Source: Stichopus chloronotus
Lineage: Eukaryota; Echinodermata; Holothuroidea; Aspidochirotida; Stichopodidae
Length of the DNA: 64,000 nucleotides
Direction of reading: 5' to 3'
Assembly (NCBI GenBank): GCA_021234535.1
Contig: CM037830.1
Location: 20,267,116 to 20,331,115 of the forward strand
Shown here: positions 47,111 to 61,000 of the stretch, one piece after another
Numbering within the stretch: position 1 is the stretch's first letter
Layout of the letters: each line of letters opens with the position of its first letter
The notes under the pieces: generated by a model
What the model was told of the DNA's origin: nothing
Seen by the model: only the letters and a program-made list of their open reading frames with translations
Databases searched by the model: none
Position numbers and translations under genes: made by a program

Positions 47111-49112
47111 GACAGTGAGGAAAAACTTCCGGTAATTTCTTATGTTAGTCACATAACACACCTCGTCGAACTGAGTAAATTCATTTTGTTGACCAGATAA
47201 CCTTCCGTAGTTTGGGGTCAAAATGACTGAAATAATGTCACATACATAAAAGACTGTAATAGGTAAAGGCAAAACGTAGAAGAGTTGTGACAGTTACCAA
47301 AATTCCAACACACGTTGAACGTAAATATCATGGAAATATCATTTTGATATGATATTAACTTATCCCTTACGAGATTGTCGAGAAAACAGGCCGTTACACA
47401 CCTATAAACATGTTAGTCCCAAGTATTTTATCGAGCACGTGATCCAATACTTCAGATCCTGTGTCCGAGAAAACAGTGTGGTATTACGTCATATTTTATT
47501 ACCAAAGCTATTTTGTAATTCACATATCTTAGTTTATTTCCAAAGTACTCTATGATCGAAATCTGAAGGAAAATATTTACCAACATCAAAATCATACGAA
47601 TCTACGAACAGTGTATATTGTTAACACTATATATAGTCCTCGGGTGGATCCAGGGAAAGCGTATCGTGGGTGAACCCCTCCGACCTAAAAACCCCAACTG
47701 AATTGTTCAATTGTGCCTTTACTATTCTATCGCAGACATCTCAGTTTGTTCGTGTTTTGGTATAGAATTCGTATATCATATTGAGAACACTATATTGCAT
47801 GTAAATTCTTCGGATGGAAGACGCTTTTCCACAATGGGTGAATCTTGCTAGTGCCCCCTAAAAAAACCCTAGATCAGCCCCTCGATGCCTACAACCAATT
47901 TACTCATTGCCAGTCTTGAAGCCACATGTGGTGGGTTTATGTCTTTGTGGCCTTCAATGTTATATTCTAAACAGTTAAATTCTCTGGACCTTGATTGCAA
48001 TGATAGATGGACTTTACATATCCAGATATAGCGTGGAAAGAGCTTTAGTAAAAGGGTATAGGAGGGGTCCTCACACCCGCCCTCACTCGATCGGATTACA
48101 TGCTCTTGTAACCAATAGCAAACCATTCATGAAATGCTTGAGCTCCGCCTTTTCGAGATTGTGTGAGAAGAATACGATAGTCGTTGAACGTACGTAATAG
48201 ACAAGGTGTGCACAATTGTTCTGGAATAGACAAGGAGCCATAACTTCACTGTTGCTTCATTGTTCCATTCGTGAACAAAACATTTTATACAAATTAATAG
48301 ACTGTAAAAAAAATGTCTGTAAATTTACAGAAAATAAAACAAAGAAATTAATGAGAATAACAGAAATTGTCTGGAAACTAATTAGCAGAACATTTCTGTA
48401 TTCCTTTTGTATTTCTTTATTATATTTTCTGTAAATTTACATTTTACAATGTACATTTTTAAGAGTGTACCTATATTATAAGACTTTTTCACTTATCGTA
48501 CTACGTCCATGTAACACCGAATTAAGTTGCGGAACGGTGTCCTCGTGATAGACTGCGTGCTAGTAAACTGTACTGTCCATAGAGTTGGTAATCCTTAGAC
48601 TGCTGCAGTTATCATGCATGTGTACGTGATAAGTGTTTAAACAAAATCAAAAGTTATGTCACTAGATACATTGGGTAAACTTTCATGTTCATGCATGTAG
48701 TTTCCTTTACTTTGTTAAAGAAGTTGTCATGTAATTCCTTGTTCTTGACAAGTTGTATCTCAGTATACTTTTCTAGTAAATCGATGGGCTCTGAAAGTGC
48801 ATGTCTGCAGGAGAAGATGATGCTTTTTTCTTTTCTTTCTTTTTTTTTGCTCAAAGTCTATTTTCGTTCAAGTTAAGCTAGGGAGAGGAAACAGATTTAC
48901 TGGAATTTTTTTATCGTTCAGTATGACTACTCACTACCTGCAAAGAATAGTGTTATTCTTATCAATGCTTGTAACTACTGCGGAATGGATTTTTCGTTCT
49001 CTTAAATCATGCATGCAGGCCATTCACCTGTGACGATCGCCAGGGAGGTCATAATCTTTACTTGTTTGAATCGCTTCTGGATTCTTAGCGAGTTAATCAG
49101 GTACACCTATAC
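47111..49112. other. SLC23 pseudogene intron region, mostly lost from copy A
   Basis: I expected one more SLC23 exon here (the VLPxWI to NTxPG segment) but could not find it on the minus strand. The stretch contains a palindromic AT-rich element at about 48300-48470. Other open frames are short and unrecognised. Confidence 0.4.
48300..48470. mobile_element. AT-rich palindromic MITE-like element
   Basis: TGTCTGTAAATTTACAGAAA near the left and its inverted counterpart TTTTCTGTAAATTTACA near the right, with imperfectly inverted outer ends (ACTGTAAAAA and TTTTTAAGAGT). No coding content. It lies in the block missing from copy A. Confidence 0.45.
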
Positions 49113-51492
49113 CTGCAAATAACGCCAAGCCGAGGATAAAAGGTTCCTGGATGTGTTCACCTTCACGAAACTGAGATTAGCGAAGCCAATGGAAGCAATC
49201 ATTCCTGATTAAGCCAAATGTCAAAAGAAATAAATTTTTATAGATTTTAGTTAAAAGTGAAGGGTACAAGTTAGTGTGAGTTGAAGTTTTTAGATTTGCA
49301 AAGCAAAACTTCATCTTACAGCAACTATTCATAGAAATTATAAATTTTATAGCTCTATTAAAGATTTATGTCCTCAGTCATTAAACTCACTGATTTTGTT
49401 CACTTTGTTGCCCGGGGAGGGGATACCTGAGAACAAATCAGGGCATTTCTTTTGGCATTCGCAAGACAAGTCATTTAGAAACCTCAGGACGTCCCATGAG
49501 GTGAATATAGTTACCAAACCTTGTTGCCATGGTTGCACCGATGATAGGTTCCGGAAGAGCTGCACGAAACGAGCTGAACTTCGCAAAGATTCCCGCAATC
49601 GTGAAAAAAACTGCAGTGCAATTAACGACTGAACGGCTCGCAACCTGTGACGAATAATTGTAAAGAATCATACATTGAACCTAGCAAAACCGTTATTCGG
49701 AATCTCCAACACAGATTGTGACTGCGAAGGGTAAATGGTGTATTAAGGCGTATTACAAATGTTATAACATGGCTTGTGAGTGATTATCAAAATATTGCTA
49801 TCAAATTATTGCTATAACTATCAGGAGGTAATTTACATAAAATGTGAGGTCATTATATGACACTCAAATGTACTACATGTCATTATCATCGTCGTTACCA
49901 ATTTCTCACCATTACCACCACCATCATCATCTTCATCTTCGATTTTAATTCAATATGCAAATTAATAATCATTACATATTGTTATTTGAGAGCACACAGC
50001 ATTTTATTCCAAGCTAAAGGGGTTGTACGGTGCATGCTTAAGCACTCTCATTAACTCCCATTTGTATTGAACGCGTATTTGAAAATCCTCTTTCATTTAA
50101 AATCCCATCACGTGTGTTTGATGGAAAGACTATTAGTTTGCTACTACATCCGAATGGACGATACCTTGGTGAGTCCTATAGCTGCGATGTTTTGCTGTAG
50201 GAGGTATAGCCAGCTCCAGAACCTCAAAGGCCAGCTGCGAAGCAACCGATGCCTTCCATGCCGATACCGCGATTAAATGCATGGATTGGTGGCGGTGGAG
50301 CACCGCCGATCATGGCGCATGCGTGGTAGTCACCGACGGATTCGACCATTCTCGCAATGATGGCGGTTAGCATACCGATAGATCCAGCCACTGTAACTGT
50401 TGGCATTCCCCGTTGACCTGTAAGAAAAAGGTGATGAGGAAAAATATGCAGACTATTTGCATATAAATGAATAGAATGATTACTCATATTTGTAATCTTG
50501 CACTGTCTTACGTCATCAACTGTTCTACGTCATTTAAGTCCGATGCACAACGCCTTCTTTGGAGTGACGTCATGATTATAACTATTATTATGCAATTGTC
50601 TCCTTGTGTAATGTAAGTGTTATTACCATTTAACATCTTTATTTTAGTTTTTCTATGTTACAGGGGAAACACTTTATAAGTATGAAATCTCTGGTTTCTC
50701 CTTTTCTGGCATTTACTTGTTACTTGCATAATTTTGGTTTCATTCATTCGACGTGTTTGATGCAAACGTTACTATGGGTTTTCTTTTATTTTGCTTTTTA
50801 CAATCTAGTCTTTTGTGATGCCCAATGCCATTAATTCTTCATATGAATCCATAAACATGAATGCCAAATGTGACAATAGTCGGTAAGGAGTTGGCCGTTT
50901 AAGAGTTCATTTCGTTCGTTCATGCATTTCCTTACACCTGAAGAAATGAAAAGAACGAGGATGCCGTAATTAATTTGAAAGACAATAAAACAAATCACTT
51001 AATCATATATAGATGCATTGTACTTAGGACTTTCTGTAGTCAGGTAGAGAAACAAAAGAACATAAGACAACGTCATCAAAGACTATGGGCGCCAGTGTTG
51101 CTTTAGAAAATTTGAAACACGCACGCGCAAGAGTTTGGAGAATCACTGCTGCATAACAGAACCTGGATATGGGAACCTAATACAGACAGACTCCTGGATC
51201 TCCTCAGCGTAAATGTCGGTTCGTGCTTTGTATCCATAGACTGAAGGGTCATCTGGGAACGCTCCGGTTACAGTGAGCAGCAGGCTTAGTATCCAAGTTA
51301 TCGCAGCTGCGAGGAAGATCCGTACAGATGATAAAAGGTTGTCGTACGCGTACGTTAGGATGGCGTCGTTAAAAGGTTGAGTGAAGAAAATGTATGCTTC
51401 AAAAATAAATAAATCTTTTGACGTAAAAAAAAAAATTGCATACTCAGCTAATGTTCATTCATGACACAGGTGTGAGATAGGAATTGGCCTGT

Positions 51493-52540
<1,048 letters not shown>

Positions 52541-52679
52541 CATATGGATAATCCGGACAGGGACCTCGCATACTCATCATGACCATGGCAGGGATCACAA
52601 ACGTCACATTGGCCCCTTGAAGAATGGGTAACCATTAAGAGAAATACATAACTGATGAGAAGATAATTCATTCATTTAC

Positions 52680-53254
52680 TTAAAGGTTGCATGACATGAA
52701 AATAACATATAAGACTATTGGGTCTATTCATCATTATAAATAATAGCCACAAATTCCATAATAATCCATCAAATATTGTCAATTTTACATGCAAATTTCT
52801 ATCTCACACCTTCTTCTTAAATAAACACTGGCTAAGTATGCAAAATTGTGGTGTCAAGAGATGGACTCGTGTGGTATTTATTATGTTACCCCTTTGTTTA
52901 TGGCATAACATTCATTTCAAGGACAAATGAGAATTTTCATATGCCCAGCAGGTTTTATTTAGGAAACATATATTTTCCTTTTCAAAAATATCGCTATCCC
53001 TTATGTGAAATCCAACAATTAAGTAATTAAGAGACAATATATAAGGAGTTAACAAAAGAAATACTGACGCTGTGCAACACACTATGTCAGTTTTGCATTT
53101 TCACCAAACTTTGAAAAGTCATATCCCGAAAACTGTAACAGGTATGAAAAAAAGTTCCGACGAATTGTCATACAGTCTTTCATTTCTGGATGAAGCCAGT
53201 ACAATTGGGTAATGAAACTCACTCTTTTTTAGATGCATGTCACACGACCTTTAA
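52680..53254 (+). mobile_element. piggyBac-like MITE, third copy
   Basis: A 575-bp relative of 16138-16683 with both TTAA sites and both inverted termini (AGGTTGCATGACAT at the left, ATGTCACACGACCT at the right). It lies outside the duplication, which shows that the family is dispersed. Confidence 0.75.
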
Positions 53255-53637
53255 AACTGACCGTCACGCCGAATATTTACGAATACCCAAAATCGCCCAA
53301 CATGAAACATTATGTAACGATGTTCATTAGCGTTGTGATCCCACAAAAACAGTTCGCTTTCATTATTATGCATGGAAACTTAACATGATTTATCCACTTA
53401 AGATGAGACATCGTAGTTCGAATCACAACATGCTGGATGTGTTGCGCACTATATGTACGTGTCTAAGTTATACGTTGCCATTACAAGGTTTACATGCATG
53501 GTCACATGTTGCTTGCCGCTTTGGCTGTCCGTATGTTACAGCACATATCATGGCGAGAGAGGAAAGGATATACTCCTATCAAGCAGGTAAACTTACAAAC
53601 CTTGAACCGAATCCAGTCTGAAGAAAAATCGTGAAAA

Positions 53638-53968
53638 GTGAAAAGTTGGAAAGCGACATTATGTTTAAAAGCTACTTATTAGCAATCTCTTGACACTTTT
53701 TACACTTTTCTTAAAACAGAAAGGTGAATGCAATATGTACCGTATATTAACAGGGAATAGATATATACATATGTATCTGTTACACTTTAAGTTTATATAT
53801 CGAGCATACCAGGTAGTACATAATGTATTAGAGGGATGTGTTCACAACTACAGCAAGAATGAATTACTTTGAAAAGTGTGGGAATGATTCAAACAGGGAG
53901 GAAAATTATTTGTGAATTGTTTTGCCTTGAAACTCCTGAAAGGACACTATACTTCAGGAGCTGAGTGG
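53638..53968. repeat. Left arm of a large inverted repeat
   Basis: Inverted match of 54866-55278. Several long blocks pair, for example around the AGAAAGGTGAATGCAATATG block at about 53720 and the ATATATCGAGCATACCAGG block at about 53795. A middle piece is replaced by unrelated sequence. The 900-bp spacer begins with a short block resembling the interior of the piggyBac-like MITE (about 53970-54000). Confidence 0.75.
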
Positions 53969-54762
53969 GGGGTAAGTAATTAAGAGGCAAAATATATAGG
54001 TGTAGCACCCCTAATATGTACCATTAGGAGCTTGCTCTATGTCAGAGTACCATAAGAAGCCCCCTCTCTCCCCCTGCCATTCTTCCTCTCCCTCTCTGTA
54101 TTCTTGACTCTGCTGATTAATTTCTAGTCCTATGTAGTTGAATGACCCTGTATGAGTAACACCATTCTCCCTAAGATACTGTTGCGACTTCCCTTACAGA
54201 GAAAAGGGAACAAAGAGCAAACTACCGACATTTGTGGCCTCTTGCAGAGCACACACTGCTTGTTTACTTATGTAATTTGTGTCCGTAGATTGAGAAAGGT
54301 TTAATCTTGTTGATGTTACTTGAGTCAAGGTGGTTGACAGGAGAGGAGGAATGGATGTAAACATTTCCCATTACCTACCTCCCATTACTTGGTATTTAGG
54401 ATGTTTGTAACATGTTTTGTCTTAATTGCACTTCTCTTTGCACTAATACATACACAGGGGACTAGATTAATTAAGACTTGGCTAATCTTTGGTGGAATAA
54501 GTTAACGGGATGGGTAGATGACTCCTTACTTCCTGGAAACACATGGTAAGTTCTAAAGTAATATCTTGTGTGACAGGGTGGGTGAGTGACCCCTCATAGG
54601 GGCTTTCTTTGTTTCCATGCTGTATAAAACATCCATGTTTGCAAGGAAACCTACCATTCACTAAGACATCTCCAGCTGTCACCCCTGTTCAGACTGAAGG
54701 CAGCGCTTCAATCAAGTTTACACGTGCTGTTTCTAACAGGTAAGAGTTCATCTTTATTGCCA
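53969..54762. other. Spacer of the inverted repeat
   Basis: Contains a CT-rich stretch at 54060-54110. From about 54000 (TGTAGCACCCC) to about 54200 (TTCCCTTACA) it has the TG...CA outline of a short LTR, but there is no second copy. The 66-codon minus-strand frame at 54482-54682 is not recognised. Confidence 0.35.
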
Positions 54763-55622
54763 CAGTCCTAGGGGCGGCACCAAAAGGGGCGGGGGCATGG
54801 CGAAGTGCCCAAGTCAGAGCCTTTGCCCCCCCCGTTCCCCCCCCCGTTCCCCCCCCCCCCCCCACTCAGCTCCTGAAGTATAGTGTTCTCTCAGGAGTAT
54901 TCTGCGCAAAGTAATTCACAAATAATTTTCCTCCCTGTCTGAATCATTCCCAAACTTTTCAAAGTAATTAAAAGCAGCCTGAGAGCTCTCTGTAAAACTA
55001 TGCAGGTCACATACTTTAACTTCCTGTCACTGAAACTTTTCACTGCAGAGCAAGCTCTCAAGTCTCATGGGCATTGGAGTGTGTAAGAGGCTGTACCACC
55101 TGGTATGCTCGATATATAAACATAACGTGTAACAGATACATATGTATCTATTCCCTAATAATATACTGTACATATTGCATTCACCTTTCTGTTTTAAGAA
55201 AAGTGTAAAAGTGCCAAGAGATTGCTAATAAGTAGATTTTAATCATATTGTCGCTTTCCAACTTTTCATGTTGTCAACTGAGAAGAGTACTAGCCCAATA
55301 AGCCTAACTTGCATTAAAATCATTTGGAATCTTTGCTTTGGATGATGCATTATGGACCAACATACACCTACCCTGAGTCTTAATTTTTCACCAAGAGATT
55401 TGCTTAAACCTCAGAGCTTCCGGGGCCTTCGCCCCCTGAACCCCCACCTGGGCTTTGCCCCTGGACTCCACCAGGGGCCCTGAGGCGGGCCCCTGGACCC
55501 CACCCCGTAAGTCTCGCTCTTCGCGCGCGATTTAGCGCTGCGCGCGAAAGTTTTTTACCCCCCCCCAACATTTTCTTTTGCCCTCCATTCCCCCCACCTT
55601 TAAAATCCTGGTGCCGCCACTG
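54763..55622. mobile_element. hAT-like non-autonomous element
   Basis: The right end reads inward (minus strand) as CAGTGGCGGCACCAGGATTT, a terminal pattern typical of hAT-type elements. The left end, CAGTCCTAGGGGCGGCACCA, carries the same GGCGGCACCA core. The inner flanks are very GC-rich (55430-55560: GGGGCC, GCCCCTGGACC and CGCGCGC words). No transposase frame is present. The interior (54866-55278) is the right arm of the large inverted repeat, so the left arm at 53638-53968 is probably a fragment of a second, inverted copy. No matching 8-bp target duplication was found. Confidence 0.5.
54866..55278. repeat. Right arm of a large inverted repeat
   Basis: Inverted match of 53638-53968. It includes about 130 bp (roughly 54965-55095) not represented in the left arm. 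Confidence 0.75.
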
Positions 55623-58002
55623 CCCAATCCCCAGTAAGACTTAGTCATTTCACATACCATTGTGTTACCTAATGTATAACTATGTGTTGTCTCTGTGATG
55701 GCAAGTTGCACACAGGATCAACAACCCCTCCTTGTACTATCCAGTTTAATTATGCCCCATGTCTTGGGCGTTTGCACGCGTGAGTTGTAATATTTTAATT
55801 AATATCTGTGATGGCTTAAGGCACACAGAATGGGAGAAATATTGTATTGTTGTATCGTTGTATTCCACCCCCTTGAAGCTAACTGATTGTTTAACTAAAG
55901 GGGCGGCGTTGGCACTCGTACTGCCCGAATACTGAGTTGTATAAAGATGCCCCTTCTCCTCGGTGCATAATAGCACATGTTCTTATAGGTTGTGGCACAG
56001 CCACACCAGGGGTATACAGTGACATAAATCGAGATTATTTAGTGGCTTCTGTATTTATTGACACTGTTAGTGACACTGCACTGGGCTATGATAGGTGTAC
56101 TCTAGGGAGCGTAAGCCTAACAAAAGGTGTGAGTAACCATGGTAACCAGTGGCCTCAGTCAGTCATTACACAGAATTGTGTAAATCAATGTTTAGTTTGT
56201 ACTGTCCCCCCGTACCTAGATGACGGATGCCCTGTGGATGACCCCTTTTGACCCCCCTGGTCTGTAGATGGTCTGGGTGCTTTCGCAGACGATCCAACTT
56301 ATGCTCCGGTGGATTAACGGTTGGACCCCCCGGACACTATCTGGTTGATGCCCCCCCCCCCCCCCTTGTAGACGACCTGGCTGATTGTTCCCGCAGACTA
56401 TCTGGTCGACGCCCACAACTACTTGTGTAGTCTGAAGAAGGCAAGAGACGGAGCATTATAGCAGATCACTTCCCAAATTAGTATGTCACATTTGTAAATA
56501 CACGCTGTTAATTACCGAGGGGTTACCTGTATTAAATTGTGTGCCCGTTCATTTATTTGTGTACTCGATGTTATCTCAGATATCCTCCCAAAGGTAGGCA
56601 ACTCGTGTACAGAGAACTGAACCCCGCTACCTTTAAGTCCTAACTTGACACGGTGGCGTAGTCGTTGTTTACCTGATTGCTCATTTCAGAGGGCACGTAT
56701 TGTATATCGTGTGACCCTGCTTTTATACATGAAAACCCGTCACGGAAGTTTATAGTACAGAAATCAGCGACGGTTTTAAGGAAAAGGACATTTTCAGCAG
56801 TTTGAGGAAGGGACTCTAAAGCTTTGGCAGTAGATGTTGGGGTCGGAGAATTTGGTTTGAGAAGGCGACCCACCAGAAAGAGCGAATAAGCGAACGACGG
56901 AGAGTGTTGGACGTGGTGTTTCTCCCAGATAAAATAAGTTCTCTGTTTCATGCTCACAAATATAAGATTTTGAAGCTCGTTTTATGCACTAAGAGATCCA
57001 GGTTCAGTGATATGGGCTTGGCTGAACTGGAAACAACCCAAAACAGAGAACATGAGAAGCAAACCTTCTCATACAGTGACATACTTCCGGCGAGAGGGGG
57101 GGGGGGGGGTGGGTGGCAATAGGCATCCATCATCATTTACATGCTATCTAGAATTGTGGGAAGACAATCTAAGCGGAGGGTCATAATCGGTTGGCGGTGT
57201 GGATATCTTTCACTCTAAGAAATAGGGTTTTGACGAGTAGGGCCCTTCATGGAGGACGAAATGTTTTCAACAGGAACCTTTATTTCGTACTTAACTCCTA
57301 TTAATCATTCTCGAAGAACGGGTTGTCCCTGCAGGACAATTACAGAACCCCTTATTTTCTTAGTGTATACAACATTCGATGTCTCAGCAATCATATGGAA
57401 CAAGCTGTGCTGATGGGAGTCGGAGAAATAGAATTTATTTCCAAACCTCTAAAATACATTATTTTCTTATGGTTCTAGATTACAGATACCATTCTTTTAT
57501 AACATTTTGTATTTTTTTTTTTTTTACATCTTATTACATTTGTGGTCATTCGTTACAAAGTTTGTGACTTCTGTGACTTCTTGTTACCGCATCCTCTAAT
57601 GGCATTGGTTAAATAAACGACGCCATGACTTTAGTTGTCACAAAGATGTCTCAGGGAGTACAATTAACTATTGTTGAATAAATATCTTCTCAATTTCCAG
57701 AATCAAATAGTTAACCGAAGAAGATACTGGTTTGTAGGTCAGTGGTGTTCTCACGACATTGAAAACAAAGACTGGTCGAAATAAAGGATCCGTTTCCCCT
57801 AGAGAGATTATATTGCAACGTTATCATAAAAAAGGAAATACAATAGCACACAGGCAGATTGATGATATAACACTTGCTGGGTGATTTTGCTTTCACTCTT
57901 ATCCAAGGTACCATCCCAAGACTATCTCACTTTCTGAAAAAAAAAAAAAAAAGTATATTTGACTCAACTACGATCACCAAGGGAAACGTGAACTCCGTCA
58001 AC
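55623..58002. other. Intergenic DNA upstream of the fibrinogen-related gene
   Basis: No recognised exon. There is a C-run at 56350-56365 and a G-run at 57097-57108. The last 130 bp before the gene include an A-run at about 57939-57954 followed directly by GTATATTT, which may be a TATA-like signal, but the start of transcription cannot be placed. Confidence 0.4.
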
Positions 58003-61000
58003 ATGAGGGGATTTGGACTAGTGTTCTTAGTTTGTCTACTTGTTAGCGCGGAGGTAAGATCTTTAATTTATGTCAAATCTCATCATGGTGTACTTACCAG
58101 ATTTAAGTCTTGTCAATGAAATCGAAAATTGTTTACGTTTAGTAGAAGCAGAATTCTCACCCAATATGCTATATATGCAGGATTTCTTCCGATCCGTCCA
58201 TCAAATTCTAGACAAAGTTGGGTTTACCAGGAACGACCAGGTAGTGGATGTATAGAATGCTGAATGTGCAGTAACATTTATCAAAAACAATATAATAGAA
58301 TGTGACAGGTGTATGTGCCCTGCAAATGTTAGTTCATTGATTACTAGTTACAGATTTAGAATAAACCGTTAACAAAATCATAGTTTTACTAAAGTTGCAC
58401 TTAATTGCAGTTTCTGCTTTCATTTAAATATAGTTTATACAATATTGCTCTCATTCACTAATGCATTTTAGAGAACAAGCAAGTACCCTTTTCTATGGAA
58501 ACCTTTGACTTGGTTTGGTTATTCTCCTTCAGAGAGCAATTTAATGTATTCAATAAGTGCCCCTATAATCTAATCTATGTGGTTTTACCTTTGAGAAGAA
58601 GTTTTTGTGTGTGGTGGAAGGGAAATTGCAAAACAACTTTCCAGTATACATTAATTAGCCATTGGTTCTTCAAAACCACGATTGTTTTTTCAACCAATCT
58701 TAAAGATTCTTAAATCTATCGATATAGAATCTCACATGCCTTTGTATTTTGTTACGACAAAACCTGTGACGTAACTCCTATGTTACTAGGAGGTGTTCGA
58801 TGGAAATTCTCTCCCGTCAACGTGATGAGTGTTATTTTTCCCATTTTTAAGGTTCATTATTATAGCCCTAATTTAATTCAAATTCAAGCATATATGATAG
58901 GACGTCAGAGGAAACTCTTTTCTTGTGCAAGCGGCTTGGGGATAAACGAAACTTGCTTCACAAGGTCAAATTTATGACAGTTGAAGACGAAAAGGGCCTA
59001 TTTTGGGGGGGGGGGGGAGGAGGAGGCTGGGTCAGATTTAAGACAGGAACAGGGAAAATAGACTAATTTACAGGCAACGTTTAAAAAAAGGTTCGTACTC
59101 AAATTGCCTTCCGTATTCCTCATAAGTTAGATCAAACGTGGTGAAAGTCTTGCAATATATAAATGACAGACACTCTAGAATGTGAAATATATCACAATGT
59201 ACACCATGAATAGGTTACATGTAATGAGGTCATGTCTGTAATACGTGAATATAATGTGTCAAGAATTTCTCTCCCAATTTGTATCTGATGAAATTCGTCC
59301 TCGGAGTACGGTAATCCTGCTTGCACATGGTTTGAATTTCATTCATTCAAATGAAGTTGTCGAGTCTGATAAGCTAATTCTATAGATCTTTACTCAATTT
59401 TAAGCCTAATGAGACTAAATTAATTAATATCCTCATCAACAAAAATATCGTTGACATATACAGTATATTTACTGAATGAAAATAAATCAGATTTGATCGT
59501 CTTGTTATAAGTGATTGTAAGTAAATTAAAGGAATTAAGAAATCAATCGTACGTAGTAAATAATATTCTGATTCAACTATACTTCATTTTTTTTTTTTGT
59601 ACCGTTTTTAGGGCCACTGTGATGTTTGTTCGGGAAGTACACATGGGCAAGGTTAGTTCATTTGGCTCAACTTGAATATTGATGAATACTATAATTTAGT
59701 TGAAAGCCCGTAGACGATATTTTGCTAAAGGGAATTCATCCACTATAAGATTCTAAACAATTAACATTTAACATAGAAGTGTCCATAAAACGACAAACCC
59801 AAGTCGTATGTCACACTGGCTATTGTCCTAGAAATCCTCCTAAATCTTTGCTTAAATGTTTATCAAATTTCTTTGAAGATAACGTTGCTTTCGGCATGTT
59901 CTGATGCCAGTTAACTGCTTTTGTTAACGGCGTGATCAAATTGTACGTTACTTATCAGTCCAATACTTTATTCTACAAATATTGTTGTTTGTTTTTGCAG
60001 ATTGGGGATGCCACGGGGCAGACTTCCCTGAAGACTGCACTGAAATCAAATCGAACGGACAGAGTCATAGTGGCGTCTACACTATCCAGCCGTCTACTTT
60101 TCCCACACCATTCTACGTCTACTGCGACATGACCACCGACGGTGGTGGCTGGACGGTAATGACTAGCATATCTTTATCAACAACAAATGCTGTAACACAT
60201 GCAAAAGAGCTGCACAAGCAAACCCCACGCCATACTACAGGCCTATATTTTAGAGCATGAAAGATCGTAAGCCCGACTTCGTTGCCTACCATGGTTGCCA
60301 GCTGGGTCAGTTAATGAAGAAGTTCTTTCTTAGCAAGTTCACTTATATCAAGTTTGATGACAAAGTTTCTTTGGTCCCTGAATGTAGTGTTTGTTATTAC
60401 ACAGTTTCTCACATGCGGCCTACATCACTGCTCTGCATACATTACAATGATCGCAAGGAATCTGCATGTGGACCGTAACAACAATAACAAGGTCGGAATG
60501 AAATGTACATACGTGATTACAGAGTTTTTGCTCGTCTCGGTGCACTACGTTGCTTTGCTGAACTTTGCGACAGAGTCACTGTGAATACCGGTATATAAGT
60601 TACCCGTAAAAATGGCCAGCGCCAACTGCACGACCTGCATAACAGTCAACATGCAGTCTAAAGAAAGTCTAGCATAGGTGTAAATCCTGGGTCACACGTC
60701 AACGGTAAACGATAAAGGTAAAAATATCGTCCTGGTGCAATTTATGTTACCCCGGTCATACCCCAACGATAACGATATTTTTATCCCCCGAGACGACATC
60801 GTTTGGAATCCCTTCAGGATATATATTTTCTCCAGAAACTATACAAAAAAAGGACCAATCACAGCGTGCTTACGTCTGACGTGTGTGCAAAATTTGCGTC
60901 AGGTTTGATGGGTCTCGAATAACCTGCAGTGATGGGATATACACTTTATTAACTTCTGTTGTGTAACCGATCTGTCACGAACCATTTTTTTTTATTTCTT

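Larger units (their letters stand above)
40296..51205 (+). repeat. Segmental duplication copy B, right part
   Basis: Counterpart of 15311-24082, with the same order: sulfotransferase gene, minisatellite, SLC23 exons. It retains about 2.4 kb (47152-49515) lost from A and has a 1.15 kb block (41973-43122) not found in A. Similarity to A ends at about 51205, within an SLC23 exon that continues intact here. Confidence 0.9.

Noticed and set aside
50165..50417. Selenocysteine reading of the shared TGA in the SLC23 exon
   Set aside because: The family has no known selenocysteine at this site, both copies carry other disabling changes, and no hairpin resembling a SECIS element was identified downstream.
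55937..56251. 104-codon plus-strand frame
   Set aside because: No recognisable domain, no signal of splicing and no second copy to compare.
60257..60478. 73-codon frame in the fibrinogen-gene intron
   Set aside because: No fibrinogen-domain motif and no splice sites that keep the domain in frame; the domain continues directly from 60155 to 63628.
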